Positions 44,900 through 52,801 of a stretch of 64,000 nt of DNA are shown piece by piece. The stretch is from Aminipila terrae (lineage in GTDB: Bacteria > Bacillota > Clostridia > Peptostreptococcales > Anaerovoracaceae): the NCBI RefSeq assembly GCF_010120715.1, contig NZ_CP047591.1, positions 992,001-1,056,000 on the forward strand. The letters are read 5' to 3'. Position 1 is the stretch's first letter. Every line of letters begins with the position of its first letter. The notes under the pieces are model-generated. The model had not been told where the DNA came from and ran no database searches. It was given only the letters and a program-made list of their open reading frames with translations. The position numbers and the translations under genes are program-made.

Positions 44900-45357
44900 C
44901 AAAAATAAAAGCAGAAATACTGATGATATCAACATTTCTGCTTTATTAATCTGCTATTTATTTATTATTGCCATACTTTATACGTTGAAATGCATCATAA
45001 TGAATCTGTAATGTTGAAATATATTAACTATTATGTTACTTTATCTTTTTTACTTTTATTGATTCTTATCGGCAATTGTATGCAGCACATGATGCTGTAT
45101 TGTTGCTTGTATATTGTATACAAATTCCTTTTGAAAAAAAAGAATCCGAAATTTTTGTTTTGTTTATCTCTCGTATTCTGTATCTTGTATACATATTATA
45201 TACCCAAAACTTTTTTTCGTCAAACCTTTTGTACCTTTTATTTTGAATTGTGAAAAAATATCTGCAATTCTGCATTTTTCGGAGCACTAGGCTTACGCTC
45301 CGTGAGCAGGGATTTATATTTTGTTGCTTTCCACTAATTTCTATGAAATCCCTTTCG
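44900..45357 (-). ncRNA. Candidate small non-coding RNA, copy 2 (about 458 nt, or about 288 nt from the internal promoter)
   Basis: Runs from TTGACA-N17-TAATAT to an intrinsic terminator identical in sequence to copy 1 (GCAGAAAT / ATTTCTGC at 44911-44941, then TTTTATTTTT). The final 75 nt differ from copy 1 at only a few positions; the middle is about 220 bp longer and unrelated, with its own promoter. Strong local hairpins include GGGATTT / AAATCCC and CGGAGC / GCTCCG near the 5' end and CAGCA / TGCTG near 45080. The only open frames are short and lack ribosome-binding sites. It lies in the 1.0-kb gap between 44545 and 45583. Confidence 0.6.
45195..45223 (-). promoter_or_regulatory. Internal promoter within RNA copy 2
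   Basis: TTGACG (45218-45223), 17-bp spacer, perfect TATAAT (45195-45200). Absent from copy 1. It would give a shorter transcript sharing the same terminator. Confidence 0.6.
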
Positions 45358-45363
45358 ACTTAA

Positions 45364-45392
45364 ATATTAGTCTTATGTATTAGCTCTGTCAA
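45364..45392 (-). promoter_or_regulatory. Promoter of non-coding RNA copy 2
   Basis: TTGACA (45387-45392), 17-bp spacer, TAATAT (45364-45369). The spacer tail ATACATAAGAC and the downstream TTTAAGTCGAAA are identical to copy 1. Confidence 0.7.
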
Positions 45393-45521
45393 TTAACCCT
45401 TGGGATAATGTAAAATCAGCAATCATTTATACCAAAAAAAACACAAAAAATGTCCTTATCCTTTACTAGTTTGAGATTATACCCTTATAAACTTGTTCTT
45501 TTATCCATTTAAGAGCAGAAA

Positions 45522-45550
45522 AAAGCTGTCTCCCCACTGGAGACAGCTTT
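45522..45550 (-). terminator. Terminator of the HD-domain gene
   Basis: 12-bp perfect stem AAAGCTGTCTCC / GGAGACAGCTTT, 5-nt loop, 33 bases beyond the stop at 45583; the T-tract on the minus strand is TTTTTTC. Confidence 0.88.
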
Positions 45551-45582
45551 CTTTTTAACCTTGGAACATCAGATAAGTAGTC

Positions 45583-46266
45583 TTATAGTAATCTGATATT
45601 ATTAACACTGAGCTCAAAGGATAGCCCCAGGAACTTAGCGGCATTACGACACATAATCATTCTGGTAAGGAATATTTCAAAGTATTCCATTACTGCACTG
45701 ATTTCAGTGTCAATATTTAATTCCAGTAAAATGGATTTTTGTTCTGTATTTACTGTCAAATGAGTGTGATGAACAGCATAATTTACACGATCATGTATGT
45801 CCTCTGACAGCTTTTCCTCATTCCTGTTCTTATATCGTACGCGGCTTCTTCTTACATCTGATTTATCTGCCAGTATCAATGCTGCAGAAATCGGACTGAA
45901 TGCCACTCCTGTGCCTTCATCATGATTTCCAACAGCTCCTATTATATCTGCCAGCTCTTCTGCATCAAACTGCATACGGTCTAAAATTCTGAATGCCATA
46001 ACTGCTCCGCTCTGAGCATGGTCATGTCTGTTTATACAATTCCCAATATCATGTATATATCCTGCTATTTTAGCAAGTTCTATGGTTCTCTCGTCATAAC
46101 CCAGAACAGTAAGTATCTCTGCTGCTCTTTCTGCTACCTTTCCTGCATGGGCAAATCCATGTTCAGTGAAGCCTATTGCTCCCAGCAAGTCATTTCCTTT
46201 TTTTATATAGGTAGAAATCTCTACGCTATTTTTGATGTCCTCAAATGTTATCTGTTTCTTATTCAT
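45583..46266 (-). CDS. HD-domain phosphohydrolase
   Basis: 227 aa. The HD motif pieces are HGFAHAGKVAERAAEIL (first His), AGYIHDIGNCINRHDHAQSGA (HD plus second His pair) and VGNHDEGTGVAF, giving a complete metal-binding set; NYAVHHTHLTVN follows. Substrate unknown (nucleotide or cyclic nucleotide). The ATG at 46266 follows AGAGGAAA by about six bases; the open frame continues 75 bases further upstream but without a ribosome-binding site. Confidence 0.82.
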   Translation of the reverse strand: MNKKQITFEDIKNSVEISTYIKKGNDLLGAIGFTEHGFAHAGKVAERAAEILTVLGYDERTIELAKIAGYIHDIGNCINRHDHAQSGAVMAFRILDRMQFDAEELADIIGAVGNHDEGTGVAFSPISAALILADKSDVRRSRVRYKNRNEEKLSEDIHDRVNYAVHHTHLTVNTEQKSILLELNIDTEISAVMEYFEIFLTRMIMCRNAAKFLGLSFELSVNNIRLL

Positions 46267-46423
46267 ATTTTTCCTCTTCTTTCTCCTTGCTGCCTCCACA
46301 TCCGACAGCAAACCATTTTTGCATCTATATATAATAATCACTTTATTTTATCATGGTAATATGTTTTTTGTGTTAAGGAAAAATTAAATTATTATTAAGT
46401 TCACTATTCTAAGTCGGAAGTTT

Positions 46424-46761
46424 CTAAGCCGGAAATGCCGTCCTTATCAAAATCATATAACAGGCTGTTCCCAATACCATGCTTATGATACTGTCCTTCC
46501 GGATGACCTGGGCTGCAATCACAACACCTACAGAAATCAATTCTGCTGCCCCAAAAGGGAAGGCGGTGAAGTTAATATTTCTAAGGCAGTAAATCACCAG
46601 AATGATCATAATAGAAGCAGGCAGAACATTTCCCAGATACTCAACGGTCTCAGGAAGTTCTTTCTGCCCCCAAACAGCATATATGGAATCGCACGGGTAA
46701 GCCAGGTTACTATAGCAACTACTGCAATGATTAAAATAAAGTAATTCATATTATCTGACAT
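46424..46761 (-). pseudogene. azlD: AzlD-like branched-chain amino acid export subunit, frameshifted as read
   Basis: Small membrane partner of AzlC. The ATG at 46761 follows GGGAGG by eight bases and overlaps the end of azlC by 11 bases. The first frame reads NYFILIIAVVAIVTWLTRAIPYMLFGG and then fails; the -1 frame continues QKELPETVEYLGNVLPAS and ends at 46424. Adding one G to the GGGGG run (CCCCC at 46667-46671) restores 112 aa, a normal AzlD length with four helices. Confidence 0.82.
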
Positions 46762-47452
46762 CCTGCATTCCTCCCATCTGCAGCATAACCTTATCTTTCA
46801 TTATAATAAGTACCACTAGACTGACTGACAAGGCTGGCAGTAAAAAATTGTCTGCCCCAAGTATAATATAGAACAAAACTGCACTGATAAGTCCCGCAAC
46901 TGCTGGAATGCGAGAGCCAAACTGTGTCCACTGATTGACGCACACCGTAACAAAAAAAGCGGTGGCTGAAAATTCTATGCCTGTCATATCGAAATGGAGT
47001 ATTCCACCCAGCATAGCCCCTATAACACAGCTTACGGTCCACAATAAATGGGGCAGCAAAGCGATATAGAAATCTACCTTCTGTTCATCCACTTCCTCCG
47101 GATATTTTATATTACATCGGATGGAATACGTTTCATCCGTCATGGTCAATACCATATACGGATATTTCCATCCCATTTTACGAAATTTATTTACAAATCC
47201 CAGCCCATAAAAGATATGCCTTGCATTAATAAAAAAAGTCATAACCGCAATCATATATAAAGGTACACCAGATGTCATCAGAGATATCATAACAATCTGC
47301 ATGGACCCGGCATAAATAAAAAAGCCACAAATGAACGCCCATACAGCATTATAACCTGCATCATTTAAAAGCATTCCAAAAGCAATCCCAACAAATATGT
47401 ATTCAAACATTATGGGTATAATTTCCTTTACTGCAAAACTAAAATTTTTCAA
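46751..47452 (-). CDS. azlC: AzlC-like branched-chain amino acid exporter
   Basis: 233 aa from a TTG at 47452, about ten bases after GGAGG. Begins LKNFSFAVKEIIPIMFEYIFVGIAFG and contains FFIYAGSMQIVMISLM and FFINARHIFYGLGF, the AzlC signatures, with about seven to eight helices. Together with AzlD it exports branched-chain amino acids or analogues. It is the first gene of the azlCD operon and lies downstream of the MocR-type regulator gene, with operator-like repeats at its promoter. The reading frame extends further upstream, but those residues lack a ribosome-binding site. Confidence 0.88.
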   Translation of the reverse strand: MKNFSFAVKEIIPIMFEYIFVGIAFGMLLNDAGYNAVWAFICGFFIYAGSMQIVMISLMTSGVPLYMIAVMTFFINARHIFYGLGFVNKFRKMGWKYPYMVLTMTDETYSIRCNIKYPEEVDEQKVDFYIALLPHLLWTVSCVIGAMLGGILHFDMTGIEFSATAFFVTVCVNQWTQFGSRIPAVAGLISAVLFYIILGADNFLLPALSVSLVVLIIMKDKVMLQMGGMQDVR

Positions 47453-47495
47453 AACCAGTAGTCCTCCTAATCTGTGATTTTTTCTATAATAAGTT

Positions 47496-47546
47496 ATATT
47501 ATCATATAAAATAACGCCATACAATTTGTTAAATGTATGGCATACA
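47496..47546 (-). promoter_or_regulatory. azlCD promoter with three operator half-sites
   Basis: Promoter TTGTAT (47519-47524), 17-bp spacer, TAATAT (47496-47501). Half-sites GCCATACA (47516-47523) and TGTATGGC (47534-47541) form an inverted repeat with a 10-bp centre, and CATACA (47541-47546) makes a further overlapping palindrome TGTATGGCATACA. The first half-site covers the -35 element. Confidence 0.65.
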
Positions 47547-47577
47547 ATTTTATTTTCTATTTATATTTTTTATACTC

Positions 47578-48968
47578 TTATAATGAATTTAATAGTTCCG
47601 TTAAAACTTTTAAACCCTGTTCTAATTCCTCCAGGGTCTCTGTTCCGCACACAGCTACTCTTACTGCCTTTTCCGGAATAGTATTTCCAACTGCAAATCT
47701 TTCTGCTGCATAAACCTGAACCCCATGTTTAAATGCAAGGACCTCAAAATCAGCACCGGTAATCTGCTTTGGCAGCATGAGCCACCGAAATATTCCGGTA
47801 TCTTCACCCCGGCAGTCATATCCGGATAAATATTTATTTACCAATTCATTCCTAAGAATGTTTTTCTTCCTGTGTGTGTCCAGCACACTTTCCACCTGCC
47901 CCGAGATAATCATACGTGCAGCTAATCCGGCCATTAATGGTGAAACGGTAATATTTATATTATACAACGCATTTGATATCTGCATTCTAAACTGATCTGG
48001 TGCTGACACATATGCCAGTCTTAATCCTGGGGCAATGGCCTTTGACAAACTCACAATATAAATGGTATTTTCCGGTGCGAAATCAGCTATAGCCCTTTTA
48101 GGTGTACTCATTAAATGATATGTACCGTCTTCAATTATAACCAGTCCCAGAGAACCTGCCAGCTCCGCCAGTTTTTTTCTGGCTTTTACTGACATCGTGT
48201 AAGTTGTGGGGTTCTGATGATCTGGTATAATATAGATTCCCTTTAAGTTATGGTTTTTGCAGGCATAAATCAAAGCCTCACTGTTTAACTCATTATTCTC
48301 TTCTTGGATAAAGCTCACAGGAACTAATTGTATACCAAGCATATTTGCGGCAGCTTTCATATCCGAATAGGTGTGAGGGGCCACGCCAATCTTATCCCCA
48401 TATTTAAACAACCCTGTCAGTATTCCTGTGATAGCATTCTGACCACCATTTGCAAATAAAATGCTGTGGCTGTCCGTATTGAAGCCACATTTTCTCATCC
48501 ACAATACCGCAGCATCTTTCTGCCATAGAGTATCATTAGGACTGGCATAACTGAATAGTTTCTCATTGCCCGGCTCGTTTACCAGGTTTCTGAGTATTTT
48601 CATAATATATTCATTTGCATCATGATCAGGGACAGTGGTTCCCATCTGTATGATGTGTACAGGTGTATTTTCTGCTAAAAGCCGAACATTTGACAAAGCA
48701 TCAAAGGAAACATAAGTCCCCTTCCCTACCGTTGCACTAAGCAGGCCCTTTATTTCACAAGCTTTAAATGCCTTTGAAACAGTACTTACATTTATATCCA
48801 GGAAGTCTGCTAATTCTCTCTGGGGGGCAGCTTTGTTCCAGGCAGCAGTTTTCCTTTTATTATATCTTCCTCCAGCTGGCCTGCCAAAATTTTGTACAGT
48901 GCCCTCTGGCATTTATCTATGGAAGGTTTCCATGACATGGGGTAATTTTCAAAAGAATTAAAAGGCAT
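47578..48968 (-). pseudogene. MocR-type GntR/aminotransferase regulator, frameshifted as read
   Basis: The ATG at 48968 follows AGGAGG. The first frame gives the start of a GntR winged helix (MSWKPSIDKCQRALYKIL, then GKLLPGTKLPP) and then stops; the -1 frame continues QRELADFLDINVSTVSKAFKAC into a class I aminotransferase-like domain to 47578. Adding one C to the C6 run (GGGGGG at 48822-48827) gives LPPQRELADFL and 463 aa, the usual MocR length. The PLP lysine is in SLSKAIAPGLRLAYV. MocR regulators sense amino acids or pyridoxal derivatives; azlCD immediately downstream, with repeats at its promoter, is the likely target. Confidence 0.85.
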
Positions 48969-49067
48969 GATGGACCTCCTTGAAAGCATTTATTATTAAT
49001 TATGGCATCATTATTTTATCATTATTTAATCCATACTTCAAATTTATAAAATTAAAAGAGAGATTCA

Positions 49068-49096
49068 TTGCAGATTGGGCTTTTAAATGATATACT
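49068..49096 (+). promoter_or_regulatory. Promoter of the diguanylate cyclase gene
   Basis: TTGCAG (49068-49073), 17-bp spacer, TATACT (49091-49096), 36 bp upstream of the ATG at 49133. Confidence 0.65.
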
Positions 49097-49132
49097 CCAT
49101 AATAGACTAAGTATCAGAGGAACTAACGTATA

Positions 49133-50197
49133 ATGACCAGAAATAATATATTTATCCGCAATTATCATGAAATTTCTAAAATTAATAATAATATACTTAA
49201 GCATCTGTCCTTTATTGTAGCAATAATATGGGCACTTTTGTTTATCATAAGTTCAATTACTTCTGAACTTTTATTAGTACCTTTTTATGGGATTGGTGCC
49301 TTGATATCCTCAGTGGTTTATCTTCTATCCAGATTTATTACCCCAAAGCATATAAATCTGGTTTTACCAGTAATATATTTTTATTTAGTATATGGATTTA
49401 TTTCTGCTATATATCTTGGCATCTTTGTCCCTCCAAGATCTGTAAGCGTCACTTTCATGTGTCTTCTTCTTATGGCTCCAATACTCATATTAGATAAGAG
49501 ATGGCGTATAAACAGTATTGTAATATTTATGTCAGTGGTCTTTGGTACAGTATCTTTTTTATACCAGCCTTTTACAATTGCAGAAGTAGACATAACCAAT
49601 TGCATCGTTTTCTGCATCATAGGCCTTATAGTCGGTCATATTATGGCTTCCATCCGCATAGAAAACATTGAGATGCAACGAATTCTGACCAAACAGCGGG
49701 ATACAGATATACTGACTTCTCTTTCTAACCGCCGTAAACTGTCGGATACCCTTGATAACTGGGATGCCAATTATGGTCTCCACTCTTTAACTGTGGTAAT
49801 CATGATTGATATAGACTATTTTAAGAAATATAATGACTGTTATGGTCACCAGAAAGGAGATGCTTGTCTTAAGCAACTCGGCAGGTGCTTTTCTTCTTTT
49901 TTTAAGCCATATGGTTTAAAAATTTTCCGTTATGGAGGAGAAGAGTTTATTGCTCTGGGTCAGGAATATGATTTCGATGAAATCAGTTTAATATGCCAGG
50001 ACATTTTAAAAGCTGTAAAGTATCTGCAGATTCCATTTAAAGAATCCCCTGAGGGCATTATTACGGTAAGCATTGGTTTTGCTGAATCAAATACATGCAA
50101 CTCTTACAATTATAAAGATTTAATAAATATGGCTGATAAAGGCTTATACAAAGCGAAGAGAATGGGCCGTAACCGGGCCGTCGGATATCTTAACTAA
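49133..50197 (+). CDS. Membrane-bound diguanylate cyclase (GGDEF)
   Basis: 354 aa. Five to six N-terminal transmembrane helices (residues 25-175), then a GGDEF domain from about 190: DILTSLSNRRKL, IMIDIDYFKKYNDCYGH, and the active-site FRYGGEEFIAL near residue 265, with the final SIGFAE and ADKGLYKAKRMGRN. The active site is intact (GGEEF). An allosteric RxxD is not evident. It should make cyclic di-GMP in response to a membrane-sensed signal. Followed at once by an element with IS-like ends. Confidence 0.92.
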   Translation: MTRNNIFIRNYHEISKINNNILKHLSFIVAIIWALLFIISSITSELLLVPFYGIGALISSVVYLLSRFITPKHINLVLPVIYFYLVYGFISAIYLGIFVPPRSVSVTFMCLLLMAPILILDKRWRINSIVIFMSVVFGTVSFLYQPFTIAEVDITNCIVFCIIGLIVGHIMASIRIENIEMQRILTKQRDTDILTSLSNRRKLSDTLDNWDANYGLHSLTVVIMIDIDYFKKYNDCYGHQKGDACLKQLGRCFSSFFKPYGLKIFRYGGEEFIALGQEYDFDEISLICQDILKAVKYLQIPFKESPEGIITVSIGFAESNTCNSYNYKDLINMADKGLYKAKRMGRNRAVGYLN

Positions 50198-50289
50198 AAA
50201 AGGGGCTGTTGCAAAATAATGATATGCGCTCTTCTAGGCAGACAAGTGAAATAATAAAATAAAATGACTTGTTGCTTAGGAGGGAGAAC

Positions 50290-50349
50290 ATGAAACCTTT
50301 TATACTGTTGGTGCTACCGAGATTATCATTTTTACTTAAATCCCGGTAG
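50290..50349 (+). CDS. Possible 19-residue hydrophobic peptide
   Basis: ATG at 50290 behind AGGAGGGAGAAC, an excellent ribosome-binding site, encodes MKPFILLVLPRLSFLLKSR. Its 3' end overlaps hairpin GCTACCGAGATT / AATCCCGGTAGC followed by TTTTTG. It could be a leader or type I toxin-like peptide, or chance. Confidence 0.3.
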   Translation: MKPFILLVLPRLSFLLKSR

Positions 50350-50672
50350 CTTTTTGTATCTTTACCCATTAGTTTTAACACTTTGTTAGCTTTTTTATTA
50401 AAATGGCTACCATAAAGTTTCAGCTTTCATAAAATACGGTAGTTTTTGCCCAAAATGCTACCGAAGATTTTGTTTTTTATCATTTTAAGCACAAAAAACT
50501 TTTTTTCTTATCATTGCCTTGTAGCGCTTCGTCAAATTAAGATCTTTAGTAATAAAATCCCCACAAATTAGCATTTATTAACAATAGAGAGCATACTTAT
50601 GCTTTTCACTCTCATATTGGGAATTTGGTGACCTGAGTTTGGCTGCCTAATCCTCCTCATTAGAATAAATAA

Positions 50673-50701
50673 AGAGGCTGCTGCATTTTGCAACAACCCC
50701 T
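50673..50701 (-). terminator. Terminator of atoDA
   Basis: In the minus-strand transcript AGGGGUUGUUGC pairs with GCAGCAGCCUCU over 12 bp (three G-U pairs), followed by TTTATTTATT. 29 bases past the stop of atoA. Confidence 0.75.
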
Positions 50702-50729
50702 TAATTTTTTAATCAGATTATTAAGATTA

Positions 50730-51386
50730 TTATTGTTCTACCATTTCTCCCAGGTTTTCAGAAATAATTAACTCACACCCTGTAGCTGCCTGAATCTCCT
50801 CTACAGTAAAATCTGGATGTAATTCTGTTAATACCAAACCTTCAGGAGTTACTTCCATAACACCCATCTCCGTAATAATTAAATCAACAACATTTAATGC
50901 TGTAAAAGGAAGGCTACATTTTTCAAGTATTTTATGATTTCCCTTCTGAGTATGCTGCATTGCAACAATTACTTTCTTGGCACCAACTACTAAGTCCATG
51001 GCACCGCCCATACCAGGTACCATTTTTCCAGGTACTATCCAGTTAGCCAGATTGCCTTCTTTATCTACTTGTAATGCACCTAAAATTGTTGCATCTACAT
51101 GTCCACCTCTGATGATGCCAAATGAAGTAGCACTATCAAAGAACTGTCCGCCCGGATTAATAGTTACATGTTGTGCTCCAGCATTAACAACATCTACATT
51201 TTCATTTCCAGTTTCAGGAGCAGCTCCCATGCCCATAATACCATTTTCTGATTGCAGCACGATTTCCACGCCTTCAGGAAGATGATTGGCAACCATTGTT
51301 GGAAGCCCAATTCCAAGATTTACTACATCTCCGTCATTTAATTCTTTTGCCACTCTTTTTGCAATTCTAGCCTTTATATCTCCCAT
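50730..51386 (-). CDS. atoA: Acetate/acetoacetate CoA-transferase, beta subunit
   Basis: 218 aa CoA-transferase family I subunit B. LNDGDVVNLGIGLPT near residue 17 and the catalytic glutamate in LQSENGIMGMG near residue 44 are present, as are GGHVDATILGALQVD and KMVPGMGGAMDLV. Transfers CoA between acetyl-CoA and acetoacetate or short acids such as butyrate. Overlaps the end of atoD by 13 bases, so translation is coupled. The physiological acid is not evident from neighbours. Confidence 0.92.
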   Translation of the reverse strand: MGDIKARIAKRVAKELNDGDVVNLGIGLPTMVANHLPEGVEIVLQSENGIMGMGAAPETGNENVDVVNAGAQHVTINPGGQFFDSATSFGIIRGGHVDATILGALQVDKEGNLANWIVPGKMVPGMGGAMDLVVGAKKVIVAMQHTQKGNHKILEKCSLPFTALNVVDLIITEMGVMEVTPEGLVLTELHPDFTVEEIQAATGCELIISENLGEMVEQ

Positions 51387-52054
51387 GATTTTTCTCCTCC
51401 TACTATAGATTCTACAAATATTCCTGAAGTAACTACATTATTTGGATCAATTTCTCCTACCTCAACAATCTCACATGCTCCTACAATAACATGTTCTGCA
51501 GCAGTTGCCATCATTGGATTAAATGTTCTGGTTGTGCCATTATATATTGTATTTCCAAACTTATCAGTAACTGAACCTCTTATTAATGCAAACTCAGCTG
51601 TTAGTGGTTCTTCCAGTAAATAGTCTCTGCCGTGAACATTTATAACCTGTTTTCCTTCAGCTACTATTGTGCCTACTCCTGTAGGTGTTAAAAATCCACC
51701 AAGTCCTGCTCCACCGGCACGGATTCTTTCAGCTAATGTTCCCTGAGGTACTAAAATGCATTCCAGCTTATCTTCTTCCACATCTGTATTCATTCTTAGT
51801 GCAACTTCTGGATTTAAACCTACATGAGATGCAATAAGAGTTTTAATCTGACCATTTGAAAGAAGTTTGCCAACTCCTCTGCCAGGAACGCCTGCATCGT
51901 TACAAATAATAGTTAAATTTTTTACGTCTTTCTTTACCAGAGCATCAATTAATATCTCTGGTGTTCCGCAGGCCATAAATCCGCCTACCATAATCACAGC
52001 GCCATCGTTAATGTCTTTTACTGCTTCATCTGCTGTTTTGATCTTGTTCTTCAT
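51374..52054 (-). CDS. atoD: Acetate/acetoacetate CoA-transferase, alpha subunit
   Basis: 226 aa subunit A. Conserved DGAVIMVGGFMACGTPEILIDAL near the start, GVPGRGVGKLL near 55, GGAGLGGFLTPTGVGT near 118 and FALIRGSVTDKFGN near 155 are the family motifs. Pairs with the downstream beta subunit. A hairpin of terminator type lies in its leader 23-70 bp upstream of the ATG, with a promoter beyond it, which suggests attenuation or a short RNA. Confidence 0.92.
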   Translation of the reverse strand: MKNKIKTADEAVKDINDGAVIMVGGFMACGTPEILIDALVKKDVKNLTIICNDAGVPGRGVGKLLSNGQIKTLIASHVGLNPEVALRMNTDVEEDKLECILVPQGTLAERIRAGGAGLGGFLTPTGVGTIVAEGKQVINVHGRDYLLEEPLTAEFALIRGSVTDKFGNTIYNGTTRTFNPMMATAAEHVIVGACEIVEVGEIDPNNVVTSGIFVESIVGGEKSWEI

Positions 52055-52076
52055 AAACCTACCTTTTCCCTTGATA

Positions 52077-52124
52077 AAAAAGCCATCACCTCATGTCAAT
52101 ATAACAAGAACGTGATGGCTTTTT
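52077..52124 (-). promoter_or_regulatory. Terminator-like hairpin in the atoD leader
   Basis: 13-bp perfect stem AAAAAGCCATCAC / GTGATGGCTTTTT, 22-nt loop, followed by six T on the minus strand, ending about 22 bases before the atoD ATG. There is no gene between it and the promoter at 52166-52195, so it is either an attenuator or the end of a short transcript. Confidence 0.55.
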
Positions 52125-52165
52125 CATTTTAGCTGCTTATTAATACATTTAATTTCATATTTATT

Positions 52166-52195
52166 ATATTAACATAATCCCTATAATCTAGTCAA
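52166..52195 (-). promoter_or_regulatory. Candidate promoter of atoDA
   Basis: TTGACT (52190-52195), 18-bp spacer, TAATAT (52166-52171) on the minus strand. The remaining gap to 52300 is AT-rich without other features. Confidence 0.5.
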
Positions 52196-52300
52196 TTAAA
52201 ATTGTGCTCCCCCTATAAAATTTCCATTTAGGGTAATGCTAACAAAGTACTTGTCCTGTTATTCCTGAAACAAAAATTCCATGATTTTTCCTTTTAGCAA

Positions 52301-52356
52301 TTGACATATGTAGGAAAGGTGATATGATGGATATAGTTGATGACATATGTCGGAAA
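52301..52356 (+). promoter_or_regulatory. Promoter and paired operator of the DUF134 operon
   Basis: TTGACA (52301-52306), 16-bp spacer, TATGAT (52323-52328). Two 16-bp direct repeats, TGACATATGTAGGAAA (52302-52317) and TGACATATGTCGGAAA (52341-52356), lie 39 bp apart; the core GACATATGTC is palindromic. One overlaps the -35, the other lies just after the transcription start. Confidence 0.65.
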
Positions 52357-52381
52357 CTTTTCAGTTTAAGGAGGGTACACT

Positions 52382-52768
52382 ATGGCCAGACCACGTAAGT
52401 TCAGACGAGTCTGCTGTATGCCTGTGGCAGAATGTTTTGGCCCCATTGATTCTGACGGGAGTTTAAATACCGGGGCAGCTCCCTTGCTCACTTCTGACAG
52501 CCAGATTGTTCAGATGTCTATCGACGAATATGAATCCATTCGTCTTATGGACTTAGAGGGATGCACACAGGAGGAGTGCGCTAATCAGATGGGTATTGCA
52601 AGAACCACAGTTCAGGGAATATATAATGATGCACGAAAAAAGCTTGCAGATTCCCTTGTCCATGGCAAATTGCTGACAATCGCAGGCGGGATTATACACT
52701 TTGTGAAAATTTTCAAGCAGGATGCAGCCAGGGCTGCAAAAATAAATGCCATAAGAAATTTTAATTAA
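52382..52768 (+). CDS. DUF134 family DNA-binding protein
   Basis: 128 aa. N-terminal MARPRKFRRVCCMP is the hallmark of DUF134. A sigma-70 region 4-like helix-turn-helix follows (YESIRLMDLEGCTQEECANQMGIARTTVQGIYNDARKK, about 56-93). Conserved Cys residues (CC at 11-12, C near 19, C near 66, C near 70) could bind metal. It likely represses its own operon through the repeats at the promoter. It precedes the Mrp/NifX gene by 33 bp. GGAGGG precedes the ATG. Confidence 0.9.
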   Translation: MARPRKFRRVCCMPVAECFGPIDSDGSLNTGAAPLLTSDSQIVQMSIDEYESIRLMDLEGCTQEECANQMGIARTTVQGIYNDARKKLADSLVHGKLLTIAGGIIHFVKIFKQDAARAAKINAIRNFN

Positions 52769-52801
52769 AATACTAAATTATAAATTAAAGGAGATTGAAA
52801 A

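Larger units (their letters stand above)
50201..50702. mobile_element. Candidate MITE-like element, about 500 bp, with IS-like terminal inverted repeats
   Basis: Ends AGGGGCTGTTGCAAAAT (50201-50217) and ATTTTGCAACAACCCCTT (50685-50702) are inverted repeats with one mismatch; the GGGGCTGTTGCA pattern is like some IS ends. A second imperfect match, TAGGCAGAC near 50237 with GGCTGCCTA near 50641, extends the symmetry. No transposase is present. Inside are five GCTACC/GGTAGC motifs in hairpins (50313-50350, 50405-50410, 50437-50463). It begins three bases after the diguanylate cyclase stop. The right end also folds as a terminator for atoDA. Could instead be unrelated terminator sequence. Confidence 0.4.

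Noticed and set aside
44990..45287. Open frames of 70-90 codons in the 44.5-45.6 kb gap, both strands
   Set aside because: No ribosome-binding sites, low-complexity AT-driven composition, and they overlap the non-coding RNA signals; not conserved in copy 1.
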